The notes below the pieces were generated by a model, which was given only the letters and a program-made list of their open reading frames with translations, did no database searches and was not told the DNA's origin. Made by a program: the position numbers and the translations under genes. Positions 22,830-34,502 of a stretch of 64,000 bases of DNA are shown here, in pieces (position 1 is the stretch's first letter; each line of letters begins with the position of its first letter). Origin of the DNA: Portulaca oleracea (taxonomy: Eukaryota; Streptophyta; Magnoliopsida; Caryophyllales; Portulacaceae); contig CM055892.1 in assembly GCA_029582165.1 (NCBI GenBank), forward strand, positions 1,273,347-1,337,346. Reading direction: 5' to 3'.

Positions 22830-24873
22830 CTACTCATCATCATCATCACTAAGCAACTCAACAAATGCTGCATTTTCCAATACATAATTCCCTTCTAATT
22901 CATCGTCTTCCACACCCTCAGGTATACCCCGATCTTGTCCATCGTCATCATCACTAATTAGTTCGTCTTCCGAGCCATCTCGATCGTCAAGTAGGTCGAA
23001 CTCAGCAAGTGAAGGGGGGTCCACATTGTTGTCTTCCTGAAATGCTCCATCATCGAGTCCATCTATTGTTTGTCTTAACTTAATTGTCAGTGTAGTTAGG
23101 GGTGTGCATTATTCGGTTTTGAACCGAATAAACCAAGAACCGAACAGAATCGAACCGGTCCAAACCGAGCCGATTTTATTCGGTTCGGTTTTCGGTTTGG
23201 ACTTTAGGCCTTATTCGGTTATCGTTTATTCGGTTCCGGTGAAAAAACCATGAAAAGTTTGCATTATTCGGTTCAAAACCGAATAAACCGAACACCGAAC
23301 ACCGAACCGATTTTATTAGGTTCGGTTTTCGGTTTGGACTTTATCCCTTATTCGGTTTTCGGTTTATTCGGTTCGGCCCGGTTCGGTTCGGTTTTGAACC
23401 GATGAACACCCCTAAGTGTAGTAGTCCAAGATGATCTATCCTTCTTGGTTGTTGGGTAATGGATGTACACCACTTGTGTAGCCTGAGATACCAATACAAA
23501 AGGCTCATACACCCTATACCTCTTTGCTTGGTTGACATCAACAAGCTTGTAATGATCATGCACGACTACCCCACCTTGACCCGGATCGAACCATTCAACC
23601 TTGAACAAGTGGACTTTGTATTTCCTCCTACGCCTAGTATAAACTAATTCGATAACCTCTTTCAAAATCCCGTAGAAGTCAGTTCCATTCACCCCTTTGA
23701 CACACACCCCATAATTTGCATTCGTTGGTTTATTATCGGCACGGTAAGCATGGAAGTTAAAGTTGTTAACGTAGAAATGAGCCCAGGATAAGACATCCTT
23801 CCTAGGGTCATTAGCTAAAGCTGTAACAACTTCGTCTCCTTCACCGGAAGACAAAACCTACAAAGTTGTTCAATGTTTACGAGGTTAATCTCATGTAACC
23901 TATGTTAACAAATAATTTACAATTACACAACTCCAATTGAATGTTAACCTTTCTTCTCAACCAACGAGGGAATTCTTTACGATGTTTGTTCTACAATTCA
24001 CCATACGGCGTACGTGGATGCATGCGGGCCATCTCTTCTTCAAATTGACTGAAAATAGTCATCGTAGGTGAAGATTCTACTGATTGGAAAGTATACGAGC
24101 TCTTTGTGGGTGATCTTTTTACCCTTAGCCGTATTCCGCACATATCGATCATCACCGTAAAAGTTGCAGCTATAAAGCATGGAGTTGTCCTTCCAAAATA
24201 ACATACACCCCTTTGGACACACATCGATCCTCTCATGTGGAAGTTCTAAAGCTTTGAGTAACTTCTTCGCCGAGTGATAGGTGTCTGTCATTTCATTACC
24301 AAGTGGACAAATGTCTTTCATGAGGGCTAGCAGACTGTCTATGGCATTGTTAGGGAGATTATACTCACACTTTATGTTTACAAGCCGAGACACTACTGAC
24401 AATTGTGACATCTCGCAACCCTCATACAAAGGTCGTTTAGATGCTTCTAACATTTCTAGAAATTTTTTCCCTCCATTTGACGATTCATCCTCCACTGGGT
24501 CTAACACATCAGATGATAAATCTCCGGTGGCATCCGTGAGCATTTATTGCATTGGGTCTAACACATCAGTCCTCGACGACCCTTCAATTTGGTTCGACGT
24601 TTGGCTGGGGACCGTGGCCACGGGAGGCAGGTACAACTCATCGTGACTCGTCCACACAAAATAACATGGAAGGAACCTATTTTTATACAAGTGCACCTTA
24701 ACATTGTCCTCACTATGGTGTTTCATGTTTCTACACTTTGAACATGGACACCTAAGTACTTTATCCGATTGGAAGCTAATGGTTTGTTTAGCAACTGGCA
24801 AAAATTCTTCTTTTACCCCTCTAACAAACTCTTTGCTAAGATACCCCTCCTCATCGATTCTCTCATACACCAT
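22830..24873 (-). pseudogene. TNP2-type CACTA transposase, internally deleted, copy 1
   Basis: Read on the minus strand: residues from 24873 match the transposase-associated domain (Cys-rich RCPCSKCRNMKHHSEDNVKV, then HLYKNRF and VWTSHDE). After one in-frame TAA at the 24546 end comes the N-terminal part of the TNP2 domain (CPKGCMLFWKDN). The frame then breaks near 24045 and the sequence jumps to a piece like the region before DUF4216 (KEFPRWLRRK). An intron follows (acceptor TTGTAG at 23858), then a DUF4216-like exon (YGVCVKG, VEWFDPGQGGV, PFVLVSQATQVVYI). The acidic C-terminal tail (22830-23088) is separated by a MITE. The catalytic core is missing, so no active transposase is expected. Confidence 0.8.
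23097..23414. mobile_element. hAT-type MITE inserted in TNP2, copy 1
   Basis: A 318 bp element with inverted ends TAGGGGTGTGCAT and GATGAACACCCCTA and an 8 bp target duplication AGTGTAGT on both sides (23089-23096, 23415-23422). The interior is a chain of TTCGGTT/AACCGAA motifs in both orientations, so it is strongly palindromic. It interrupts the exon between the DUF4216-like part and the acidic tail. Confidence 0.9.
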
Positions 24874-25110
24874 TTCCTAGTATTTTCCATATTGTTCCAA
24901 TCTGCAAGGTTAACCGAATTAGATTTCGACATTGACATTTGTGTCAAGACTTTAATCTGCAAAGTGAACTCACTTACTAATAACTACCAAAATCATCCAA
25001 ACTCAACACTTTTTTATGACATCTACAACTAAGCTATGTCACCAGTCAAGAGGATATTGTTATTGTCCGAAGAGAGTGTGTTTGTTCCCGTTAATCTCAG
25101 CAGTGATATT
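24874..25110. other. Upstream remnant of CACTA copy 1 and duplication junction
   Basis: Matches the start of the hairpin leader (32492 onward) and then ends in the rearranged junction. No gene. Confidence 0.7.
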
Positions 25111-26499
25111 GTTTTGAATGAGATCAATCTATAGCTAATTCTATTCACTAACAAATAGCAAATCTAACTAATATTCACACAAATCACAAGATCCAATCAA
25201 TAGGAAAAAGACGCTCATGGAATAAAACCTAAGTAACTCTATGAATCAAATAAGTGGATTGAACATGTATGTCACCAATTTGGTACATTTTAGTGTCGAT
25301 AATCGCATAAATTATTCCGTAGCGAGCTTTTGGCAATGAAACGGATTGCTTAGCAAAATCAATCACCTACTGTCGTGGTTATTTCAATTTTAACTAAGTT
25401 AAAGATCAAATTATCCAATGACCCCTAATTATAAAGTCTTCTATGTCTAGTTCACTTCATAACTAGTTTAATCCTAAGGGTTCCGATTATCGAATTTCTC
25501 CGTTCGGTACTTCATTCAACAATCTAATTCCATATTCTTGATGGCCAGTCAAAAACAATGATATACATAATCAAAGGATAAATGAAATGCATTCAAACTA
25601 GATAACAACTTGTTCAATCCAACAAAATTCAATCCATGAAAGCAACTAATTAGAGTTTATCCCCAAACTAAAATAAACTACTCACTACTCATGTTCAAAA
25701 CACAAAACATATCAAAATCTATTCTAGAAAGCATGAAATCTAAAAGAAAGAGAAGTAAACCGAGATGGAAATCGTTCCTCCCTTGAATGATGATCGGTGG
25801 GGACTTTTGCTCCTCTACTTCAATGGATTTCTTGAGATCGATCTTCAAACTCCAATAAACCCTCAATCTTCAACTAAGGATGAATGTGGATGGATGTGTG
25901 GAGGAAGGGATGGATGATGGTAGAGATGGAGATGGATGGTATGGAAGGATATGGATTAGGGTTAGGTTATGGAATGGAAGATGGTAGAATCCTCCTTTTC
26001 TATGAACAACCGGAAACAAGCATAATATAGGCAAATAGCAACTCAAAACCGCCGAAAATGAAGAGACACAGGTGACACGGACCGTGCCAGGGCTGACACG
26101 GACCGTGCCCCTGCTGACACGGACCGTGCCTCTTAGGCACTACCCGTGTCAGTGCACTGCTTCAATTTTTCTCATGTTCTGGTCATAGGCACTACCCGTG
26201 CCTCCTCTGGCACCACCCGTGTCGTTGCTTTTTCAGGCCTAGGAGTCCTTTGGGCCATTGTTTGGGGCTTGGGTGATCCAACATCTCACTTCTTGGTCCT
26301 TTAAGCTCATAACTTGGATCTACACTTGATTTTTAGCTCGGTTTACATCGATTCTTCACAAAGTACCTACAAAACTCACCAAACTCAAAACCAAGCGTAA
26401 TATTGGAAATTTGGGTACAAAGTAATATAATCATGTCAAATACTCCCCAAACTCGCACCAAAACAACCAAGTCTTCATATATACAAGAAGCACTTATCA
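25111..26499 (-). mobile_element. LTR E, truncated LTR of the gag-only family at the duplication junction
   Basis: Lacks the first about 113 bp of the family LTR and ends at CTTATCA. It arose as the left end of duplication copy 2. It has three GACACGGACCGTGCC motifs like LTR A, while its supposed parent LTR D is scrambled there. Confidence 0.85.
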
Positions 26500-27509
26500 C
26501 AATTCACATTAAATTACCACATGCAAGTATCCTCCATTAACATTAATAGGGCCCCTTTTCTCACTATATATCTTTCCTCTAGAGTTCTTCATTACACGTG
26601 GATATCATAATATTAATAGGGCCCCAAAGAAAACCAGGATCTTTGCGCCCATGCTAATACTTCTAAAGTTTCTTAATCTACCTCTTAAACCACTATTAAA
26701 AACCTTTAAAACTAATCTGACAATCGGAGAACCATAGCCATTTTTTTTCCTGGAAAAAAAAATTTCGGCAGAGTTTCCTCTATAATATAGACTAACCCAA
26801 ATTATATGTAATCATCACAACGTGCCAAAACACATTTCAACTTCAATTGGATACAGTAAGGGGCCACACGCCTACTTAACCACAATCAACAACAACTCAA
26901 TAGTTTTGTTCACACACAAATCTCAATCTTTAAACCACTTATGCATAAAAAAGAATAGAGAAGGTGCTCACTCCGGCACCAGTAGCTTACAGTAACCCTG
27001 CTCTGAGCTTTCAAAGCTTGGTTATGAAGAGAACACTAGCCCAACTTGAGGTGATAAAAATTCTATAGTGGTTCGATACTCCTTAAACTCTGGAGAGGTC
27101 ATCTATTAAAAGAGGACAACACAAAGAAAATAATAAGGTTAGCAACTTATATTGATACGCTTAACTAATTGACACACCAACCCATCTATTTATCCTTTTG
27201 CCCAATCTAATTGGTTGGAATTCCAACTAATGCCATTGGGACCATATAAATAAGATGAGAAACCTTCAACTCAAGGCATGATACTGAACTTAATTAACTT
27301 GATCAACCAACCATGCATATATATACTCTAGAATCATAACTCAACTCTAGAATTCTACCACAATTCCTACTATTCATGTCTTACTTGATCTTGTTATAAC
27401 TTGACTTACGATTTACCTTTGAACTCAAAATAAACCACACAACTCAATCATCCAGAAATATAACAATTCACATCCCAAGGATGATAATTCAAAACACTAT
27501 GTCTTCCCT
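26500..27509. other. Unassigned flank, duplicate of 18882-19891
   Basis: Near-identical to the earlier copy, with a few SNPs; again no gene. Confidence 0.6.
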
Positions 27510-27539
27510 TATCACTACAACAGAGTTTAAAAAGAAAAA

Positions 27540-27861
27540 GATCGTTCCGAACGGTCTCAAATCAGCGTGAACGGTCGCGACCCAGGGCGGGCGATCGTTC
27601 ATTTGCGATTGTTCAGGACGGTCGCGTTTTAATGGTCGTTTAGGGTAGCGCGTGACCGTTCAATGAACGGTCGCCCGCCTCTGTGACCATTCAAGAACGG
27701 TTGGCCACCTGTGTAACCGTTCATGAACGGTCGCTAATTAGCGACCGTTAATTGAACGGTCGCCCACTTTACAGTTTTTTTTTAATTTTTTTCTTAAGGG
27801 GTTCCTTAAATAGATATTTGAAGTATAAGCGTCAAACGGTCACAAAATGAACGGCCGCAAA

Positions 27862-27921
<60 letters not shown>

Positions 27922-27970
27922 GAACGGTCACAAACAGTAATATATAAATAAAGTGAACGGTCGCAAAAAA
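27540..27970. promoter_or_regulatory. 3' subterminal repeats of the complete CACTA element
   Basis: GAACGGTCGC-type motifs in both orientations, as in copy 1. Several motifs here are less degraded (for example GTGACCGTTCAATGAACGGT near 27651), suggesting that copy 1 has decayed or has sequence errors. Confidence 0.75.
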
Positions 27971-28016
27971 TATTATATATTCCAACAGTTAGTTTTTATA
28001 GTTGTCCTCACAAACA

Positions 28017-28391
28017 CTACGAAGAAGGGTCATGGGGAGAAGACGAGTTGTTAATGAAATTGGAGGGAGAGAATTGACCATGGAAGCGTCCTCGCTGTTG
28101 ATTATGTTCTACTTGGGACAATCTTCCTTCAAGTTGGCTCAACATCTGTTGGTATTGGGAGACTTGACTCCTCAAAGGCTGTGTTTCATCCACAATGGAA
28201 GCATAAGTAGATGGGGTAGCCGTGGATGAGGAAGAAGATCCTTGGCACTCGTGGCGTGCATAGCGAGGCGACTTTTCATAAAACATGCCCGTCGAGCATC
28301 CCAGGCCGTAGACAGACTGATTTTTGATAGAGAACCCACCAAAGAACATTCTAGAGCATAGCGTTGGCTTCCACAAAATTGGGCTCCACAC
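28017..28391 (-). pseudogene. TNPA-like last exon, copy 2
   Basis: Open for 124 codons on the minus strand with the same FSIKNQSVYGLGCSTG motif, Ser-rich stretch and Gln-rich end. A small difference near 28340 removes the stop seen in copy 1 but shifts the upstream frame. Possible exon sequence continues upstream to about 28436. Confidence 0.6.
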
Positions 28392-28494
28392 CCGCGGCAG
28401 CTACTTGCTCAAGATAATCATTGTGCAAATGATCAACATTTATGATAATGAGCAACCATAACTACATGATCAAGATGTTTCTCATTTATGATAA

Positions 28495-29347
28495 TGAACA
28501 GGTAAAGCAAAGTGGTCAAGTTGTTTCTTATAATTTCAAGATGGATATAACTAACGGAACCACCAACGGAGCGTCATCAAAGCACATTATTATATAATTT
28601 GTCATCAAAGCACATTATCAATAGATGCCACAACTAAAGGAATATAGGGAGAGTTAAAGGGAAATTTCGGCAGAGTTTTCTCTGTAATATGGACTATCCC
28701 AACTTCATAATACGAAACATTAACCTGCAAATTACAATTTAAACTCAACTTGTAGAATAAGGGGCCACACGCCCACTTTACCACAACCAACAACAATTCC
28801 ACACGCCGATTAATCCTATCGAGCCACACGCTCGTTTCTAAACATAAGTTAAACATTCCAACTTCTAACAACAATTCCAACATAAAATCAAGTAACCATA
28901 TACGGCCACACGCCTATTAATCCTATCGAGCCACTCGCTCATTTCTAAACATAAGTTAAACATTCCAACTTCCAACAACAATTCCAACATAGAATCAAGC
29001 AACCATATACGACCACACGTCGATTAATCCTATTGAGCCACACGCTCGTTTCTAAACATAAGTTAAACATTCCAACTTCTAACAACAATTGCAACATAGA
29101 ATCAAGCAACCATATACGGCCACACGCCGATTAATCCTATTGAGCCACACGCTCGTTTCTAAACATAAGTTAAACATTCAAACTTCCAACAACAATTCCA
29201 ACATAGACTCAAGTAACCATACACGGCCACACGCCAATTAATCCTATCGAGCCACACGCTTGTTTCTAAACATAAGTTACAATTCCAATTTTCAACAACA
29301 ATTCCAACATATAATCAAGTAACTAACTTTAGAAGGAAACGACTTAC
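28495..29347. repeat. 107-bp minisatellite and LTR-like segment, copy 2
   Basis: Duplicate of 20870-21722 with a handful of SNPs; five minisatellite units at about 28799-29330. Confidence 0.7.
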
Positions 29348-30058
29348 ATAAACTTTGGCCAACTTCGGGTCACTCCATTGCTTGTTGCCCTCGACGTCTT
29401 GCTTGCAATGATAATGCTCTATGACGTTCGCAAGGGATGGATGGATCCCGTCATTAGCCTAGGAATATAATTTGAAACATTACATATATAACATTAGAAT
29501 TTGTAATGATGAAAATCGTCAAAGTGAAAGATTATTGTAGACTTACCAGTTTACGCAAGTATTTATCGGCGGACAACGAGCTACCATAGTGCAAATTCTG
29601 GGTCGGGGCTTTGTTCCGGTTTTCCGTGTATGCATCGACCCGACGCTGGTAGTCCTCTGCATCTCGTAACGCCCACATCCTCGCTCGGATGTTCATTGGC
29701 AAATGGGGGATCGATTTGTCCCTTGGGGCCTTTTTCTCCCGATAGACCAGGCCCTATAGGAGGTTGCTTAATTTTGTGTGCCACATATTGAAGACTTCCT
29801 CAGCAAGGTCCATTTCATACTCGAACTGTTTCTATACAAGAACAAATTTAAAAAAAAAAACAGACAATTATTGTGCCATATATACTAACGAATTCCAAAT
29901 AAAAGAATTTCATTCCTAAGGATTGCATTCTTACATAGAAAAATTGCCAATAAACCATTTTATCGCCATCTTCCATTTTTGTGGCGCAAATAGCCTCCCC
30001 TTGGTAATGGGACCGTATACTCTGCGACATGACCCTTGTTACCTCATGCATGGAGATC
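29348..30058 (-). pseudogene. TNPA-like gene, three 5' exons, copy 2
   Basis: Exons 30058-29935, 29831-29547 and 29458-29348 with the same splice signals as copy 1, and the same in-frame TAG in the middle exon. The nonsense change therefore predates the segmental duplication. Confidence 0.6.
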
Positions 30059-30457
30059 CTACAAGAAACGAGCAACAAGTGAGAGCGTTGTAATATTTAT
30101 TAATTATTATGTATTGACCAGATTTTAAGTTGACATACCAGTTTTCCCCCCTAATGTGGGGGATCCTTGGGTTGGCTGGGTTGGGAGGTATACCGGGCTG
30201 GATTTTTCACAACGGAGAGGGTGGGATCATGGTGTATTGTTAAGCTGCACTATTATAACCAATAATTGACCGCACAAAAAATGAATTTATGATTCTTTTT
30301 CATTTGATGCATGCAGTGAGTAATCAAATAACAATCATGAAAACGAATTCATTTAAAACCAAACAAAATAAAAAATGATTTCTAAACTTTAACATCGCAT
30401 AACGTAATAAAAACAAATGAGTGTTCAAAGGGGCAAAACTAATCGTACACGTGCAAC

Positions 30458-32491
30458 CTACTCATCATCATCATCACTAAGCAACTCAACAAATGCTGCA
30501 TTTTCCAATACATCATTCCCTTCTAATTCATCGTCTTCCACACCCTCAGGTATACCCCGATCTTGTCCATCGTCATCATCACTAATTAGTTCGTCTTCCG
30601 AGCCATCTCGATCGTCAAGTAGGTCGAACTCAGCAAGTGAAGGGGGGTCCACATTGTTGTCTTCCTGAAATGCTCCATCATCGAGTCCATCTATTGTTTG
30701 TCTTAACTTAATTGTCAGTGTAGTTAGGGGTGTGCATTATTCGGTTTTGAACCGAATAAACCAAGAACCGAACAGAATCGAACCGGTCCAAACCGAGCCG
30801 ATTTTATTCGGTTCGGTTTTCGGTTTGGACTTTAGGCCTTATTCGGTTATCGTTTATTCGGTTCCGGTGAAAAAACCATGAAAAGTTTGCATTATTCGGT
30901 TCAAAACCGAATAAACCGAACACCGAACACCGAACCGATTTTATTAGGTTCGGTTTTCGGTTTGGACTTTATCCCTTATTCGGTTTTCGGTTTATTCGGT
31001 TCGGTTCGGTTTTGAACCGATGAACACCCCTAAGTGTAGTAGTCCAAGATGATCTATCCTTCTTGGTTGTTGGGTAATGGATGTACACCACTTGTGTAGC
31101 CTGAGATACCAATACAAAAGGCTCATACACCCTATACCTCTTTGCTTGGTTGACATCAACAAGCTTGTAATGATCATGCACGACTACCCCACCTTGACCC
31201 GGATCGAACCATTCAACCTTGAACAAGTGGACTTTGTATTTCCTCCTACGCCTAGTATAAACTAATTCGATAACCTCTTTCAAAATCCCGTAGAAGTCAG
31301 TTCCATTCACCCCTTTGACACACACCCCATAATTTGCATTCGTTGGTTTATTATCGGCACGGTAAGCATGGAAGTTAAAGTTGTTAACGTAGAAATGAGC
31401 CCAGGATAAGACATCCTTCCTAGGGTCATTAGCTAAAGCTGTAACAACTTCGTCTCCTTCACCGGAAGACAAAACCTACAAAGTTGTTCAATGTTTACGA
31501 GGTTAATCTCATGTAACCTATGTTAACAAATAATTTACAATTACACAACTCCAATTGAATGTTAACCTTTCTTCTCAACCAACGAGGGAATTCTTTACGA
31601 TGTTTGTTCTACAATTCACCATACGGCGTACGTGGATGCATGCGGGCCATCTCTTCTTCAAATTGACTGAAAATAGTCATCGTAGGTGAAGATTCTACTG
31701 ATTGGAAAGTATACGAGCTCTTTGTGGGTGATCTTTTTACCCTTAGCCGTATTCCGCACATATCGATCATCACCGTAAAAGTTGCACCTATCAAGCATGG
31801 AGTTGTCCTTCCAAAATAACATACACCCCTTTGGACACACATCGATCCTCTCATGTGGAAGTTCTAAAGCTTTGAGTAACTTCTTCGCCGAGTGATAGGT
31901 GTCTGTCATTTCATTACCAAGTGGACAAATGTCTTTCATGAGGGCTAGCAGACTGTCTATGGCATTGTTAGGGAGATTATACTCACACTTTATGTTTACA
32001 AGCCGAGACACTACTGACAATTGTGACATCTCGCAACCCTCATACAAAGGTCGTTTAGATGCTTCTAACATTTCTAGAAATTTTTTCCCTCCATTTGACG
32101 ATTCATCCTCCACTGGGTCTAACACATCAGATGATAAATCTCCGGTGGCATCCGTGAGCATTTATTGCATTGGGTCTAACACATCAGTCCTCGACGACCC
32201 TTCAATTTGGTTCGACGTTTGGCTGGGGACCGTGGCCACGGGAGGCAGGTACAACTCATCGTGACTCGTCCACACAAAATAACATGGAAGGAACCTATTT
32301 TTATACAAGTGCACCTTAACATTGTCCTCACTATGGTGTTTCATGTTTCTACACTTTGAACATGGACACCTAAGTACTTTATCCGATTGGAAGCTAATGG
32401 TTTGTTTAGCAACTGGCAAAAATTCTTCTTTTACCCCTCTAACAAACTCTTTGCTAAGATACCCCTCCTCATCGATTCTCTCATACACCAT
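30458..32491 (-). pseudogene. TNP2-type CACTA transposase, internally deleted, copy 2
   Basis: Same structure as the first copy: transposase-associated domain from 32491, an in-frame TAA at 32162, truncated TNP2 N-terminal part, internal deletion with frame loss near 31660, DUF4216-like exon (31472 down), MITE, acidic tail (30652-30458). Shared defects show that the gene was dead before the duplication. Confidence 0.8.
30725..31032. mobile_element. hAT-type MITE inserted in TNP2, copy 2
   Basis: Same insertion as in copy 1 with identical AGTGTAGT target duplications (30717-30724, 31033-31040). It is 308 bp, ten bases shorter within a TTCGG-rich run. Confidence 0.9.
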
Positions 32492-32669
32492 TTCCTAGTA
32501 TTTTCCATATTGTTCCAATCTGCAAGGTTAACCGAATTAGATTTCGACATTGACATTTGTGTCAAGACTTTAATCTGCAAAGTGAACTCACTTACTAATA
32601 ACTACCAAAATCATCCAAACTCAACACTTTTTTATGACATCTACAACTAAGCTATGTCACCAGTCAAGA

Positions 32670-33252
32670 GGATATTGTTATTGTCCGAAGAGAGTGTGTT
32701 TGTTCCCGTTAATCTATGGCTGAAAAAAGACTTTCATGAGTTGTACCTACTCTCCTTTATTTGTCTGGTTTCCAAAAAGTAGCGCAATCTCAGCAGTGAA
32801 ATTGCGCGAGGTCAATAGTGCTCTGGGAGTTAGAAGCGTCTCATATTCGGTACAATGCAATGTTTCTATTGTGCAACCTGGTGGGCAGCAAGACAAGGTG
32901 GGTCTAAAAGAGAAGCTTATAGTCAAGGGTCTAATAAAAATCGTGTTGGGCTTTGATGCATGCAAGAAATCGCATCACGATTTCTATTAGACCCTTTACT
33001 ACAAGCTTCTCTTTCAGACCCACTTTGTCTTGCTGCCCACCAGGTTACACAATAGAAACACTGCATTGTACCGAATCTGAGATGCTTCTAACTCCCAGAG
33101 CACTATAGACCTCACGCAATTTCACTGCTGAGATTGCCCTACATTTTGGAAACCGGACAAATAAATTGGAGAGTCGGTGCGACTCATGAAAGTATTTTTC
33201 AGCCATAGATTATCAGGAACAAACATACTCTCCTTGGACACTAACAGGATCC
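32670..33252. repeat. Long foldback 1 in the CACTA leader
   Basis: Two arms of about 280 bases, well matched, pair around a loop near 32950-32980. Left arm landmarks: TTAATCTATGGCTGAAAA, CTCAGCAGTGAAATTGCG, GGGTCTAATAAAAATCGTG; each recurs as reverse complement in the right arm. It is flanked by direct repeats ATCCAAACTCAAC (32612 and 33250). No real ORF; the open frames inside are arm artefacts. Confidence 0.85.
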
Positions 33253-33442
33253 AAACTCAACCTCTTTTTATGGCATCTAAAACTAAAATACTAGAACTAT
33301 AAATTAACCTACTTACTACTCTAAACTACCATGATAAATAACCTATTTACTAATGTAGCAACTGGTTGTTCAGTACCTAAGTTAGTAAATGGATGTGACA
33401 TAATTATTTATAATTCATGTCTTCATTTGGGGTATGAGTAGT

Positions 33443-33895
33443 TAAGTTAGCAATTATGTTGGATACGAAACAAATTTACGCTACCAACTTCAGAGGTTAA
33501 CTTAATTAAAGTTGTGTCTCTAAATGCCAATTCACCCTTGTTGTTTCTAAAAAAGTTGCCGGAGTTATATGTATGAGTCATCCACCGGTTGTGACGTAGC
33601 AAATGTCGATCGTTGTGCATTTAGCATCCCAACCACCTATAAAACGAACACCCAAGAAATCAAGATTGAGTTCTTAGGTGTTCATTTTATTAGTGGTTGG
33701 GATGTTAAATACACAACGATCGTTGTTTTGTCACAAACGGTGGATAACTCATACATATAACTCCGACAACTTGTTCATCACAGCAAGGGTGAATTGGCAT
33801 TTAGAGACTTGCCTTTAATTAAGTTATCCAACAAAGTTGGCAGTCGCGTAAATTCATTCCTAATCAAACATAATAACTAACTCACTTACTAATAA
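33443..33895. repeat. Long foldback 2 in the CACTA leader
   Basis: Arms of about 220 bases centred near 33665. Outer arms (AACTTAATTAAAG and CTTTAATTAAGTT) are shared with foldback 3, while inner arms (TCTCTAAATGCCAATTCACC, CACAACGATCG, AACACCCAAGAA) are unique. Confidence 0.85.
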
Positions 33896-34050
33896 CTACC
33901 AAAATCATCCAAACTCGACACTTTTTTATGACATCTACAATTAAGCAACTTAAATGGTTGTTGAGTACTTACGTAGCAACTTGTTGTTGATTACGTAAAT
34001 GGATGTGACATAATTATTTACAATTTATGTCTTCATTTGGAGTTATGAGT

Positions 34051-34502
34051 AATTAAGTTAGCAATTAGGTTAGGTTAGCAACAAATTTACGCTACCAACT
34101 TTATAAGCTAACTTAATTAAAGGGACGTCTTCAAGCAGCAGATTCATACTTGTTATGGGGAACAATCTGTCAGAGTTTTATAAATAGATCATTATGGGCT
34201 TGCGACGTATGAACGTTGATCCTGATGCATTTAGTTTCGCAAAAAGCTATGAGATAAACTCCCAGTAAATCAAGATTTGATTTCCTGGATGTTTATCTCA
34301 TTAAGTTTTTTCCTAAACTGAATGCATCACGACTAGCATTCATACGTCGCAAGCACATGAGGACCTATTTATAAAACTATGACAGATTGTTCCCCATAAC
34401 AAGTATCAATCTGCTATTTGAAGACGTCCCTTTAATTAAGTTAGCCTACAAAGTTGACAGTCGCGTAAAATTGTTCCTAACTAAACATAATTGCTAACTC
34501 AC
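34051..34502. repeat. Long foldback 3 in the CACTA leader
   Basis: Arms of about 220 bases centred near 34275. It has the same outer arms as foldback 2 but different inner arms (GGGACGTCTTCAA, TTATGGGGAACAATCTGTCA, GCGACGTATGAA). The inter-foldback spacer, with GGATGTGACATAATTATTTA, is repeated before foldbacks 2 and 3. Confidence 0.85.

Larger units (their letters stand above)
17509..25110. repeat. 7.6 kb segmental tandem duplication, copy 1
   Basis: Runs from inside LTR D through 1 kb of flank into the CACTA element, and is repeated directly from 25111. The copies differ by scattered SNPs and small indels, for example at 20440-20470 against 28080-28100. At its right edge copy 1 carries a 75-80 bp deletion between two AATCT motifs (matching 32711 and 32787 in copy 2), followed by CAGCAGTGATATT and the join to LTR sequence. 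Confidence 0.85.
19895..25110 (-). mobile_element. CACTA element, truncated duplicate copy
   Basis: Starts with CACTACAACAGAG after TAT and carries the 3' subterminal repeats, the TNPA-like gene and the TNP2 gene in minus orientation. It lacks the 5' end: the segmental duplication joins it to LTR E at 25111, so it has only one terminus and could not move by itself. Confidence 0.85.
25111..32715. repeat. 7.6 kb segmental tandem duplication, copy 2
   Basis: A direct repeat of the preceding segment, joined head to tail at GTTTTGAATG. Beyond 32715 the CACTA element continues normally into the hairpin region and its 5' end, so this copy keeps the original context on the right. Confidence 0.85.

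Noticed and set aside
30417..30668. Ser-rich plus-strand ORF (83 aa)
   Set aside because: Antisense of the acidic Asp/Glu tail of TNP2, which necessarily reads as Ser-rich.
32736..32990. ORFs on both strands inside foldback 1
   Set aside because: Open frames arise from the inverted repeat arms; no codon or motif support.
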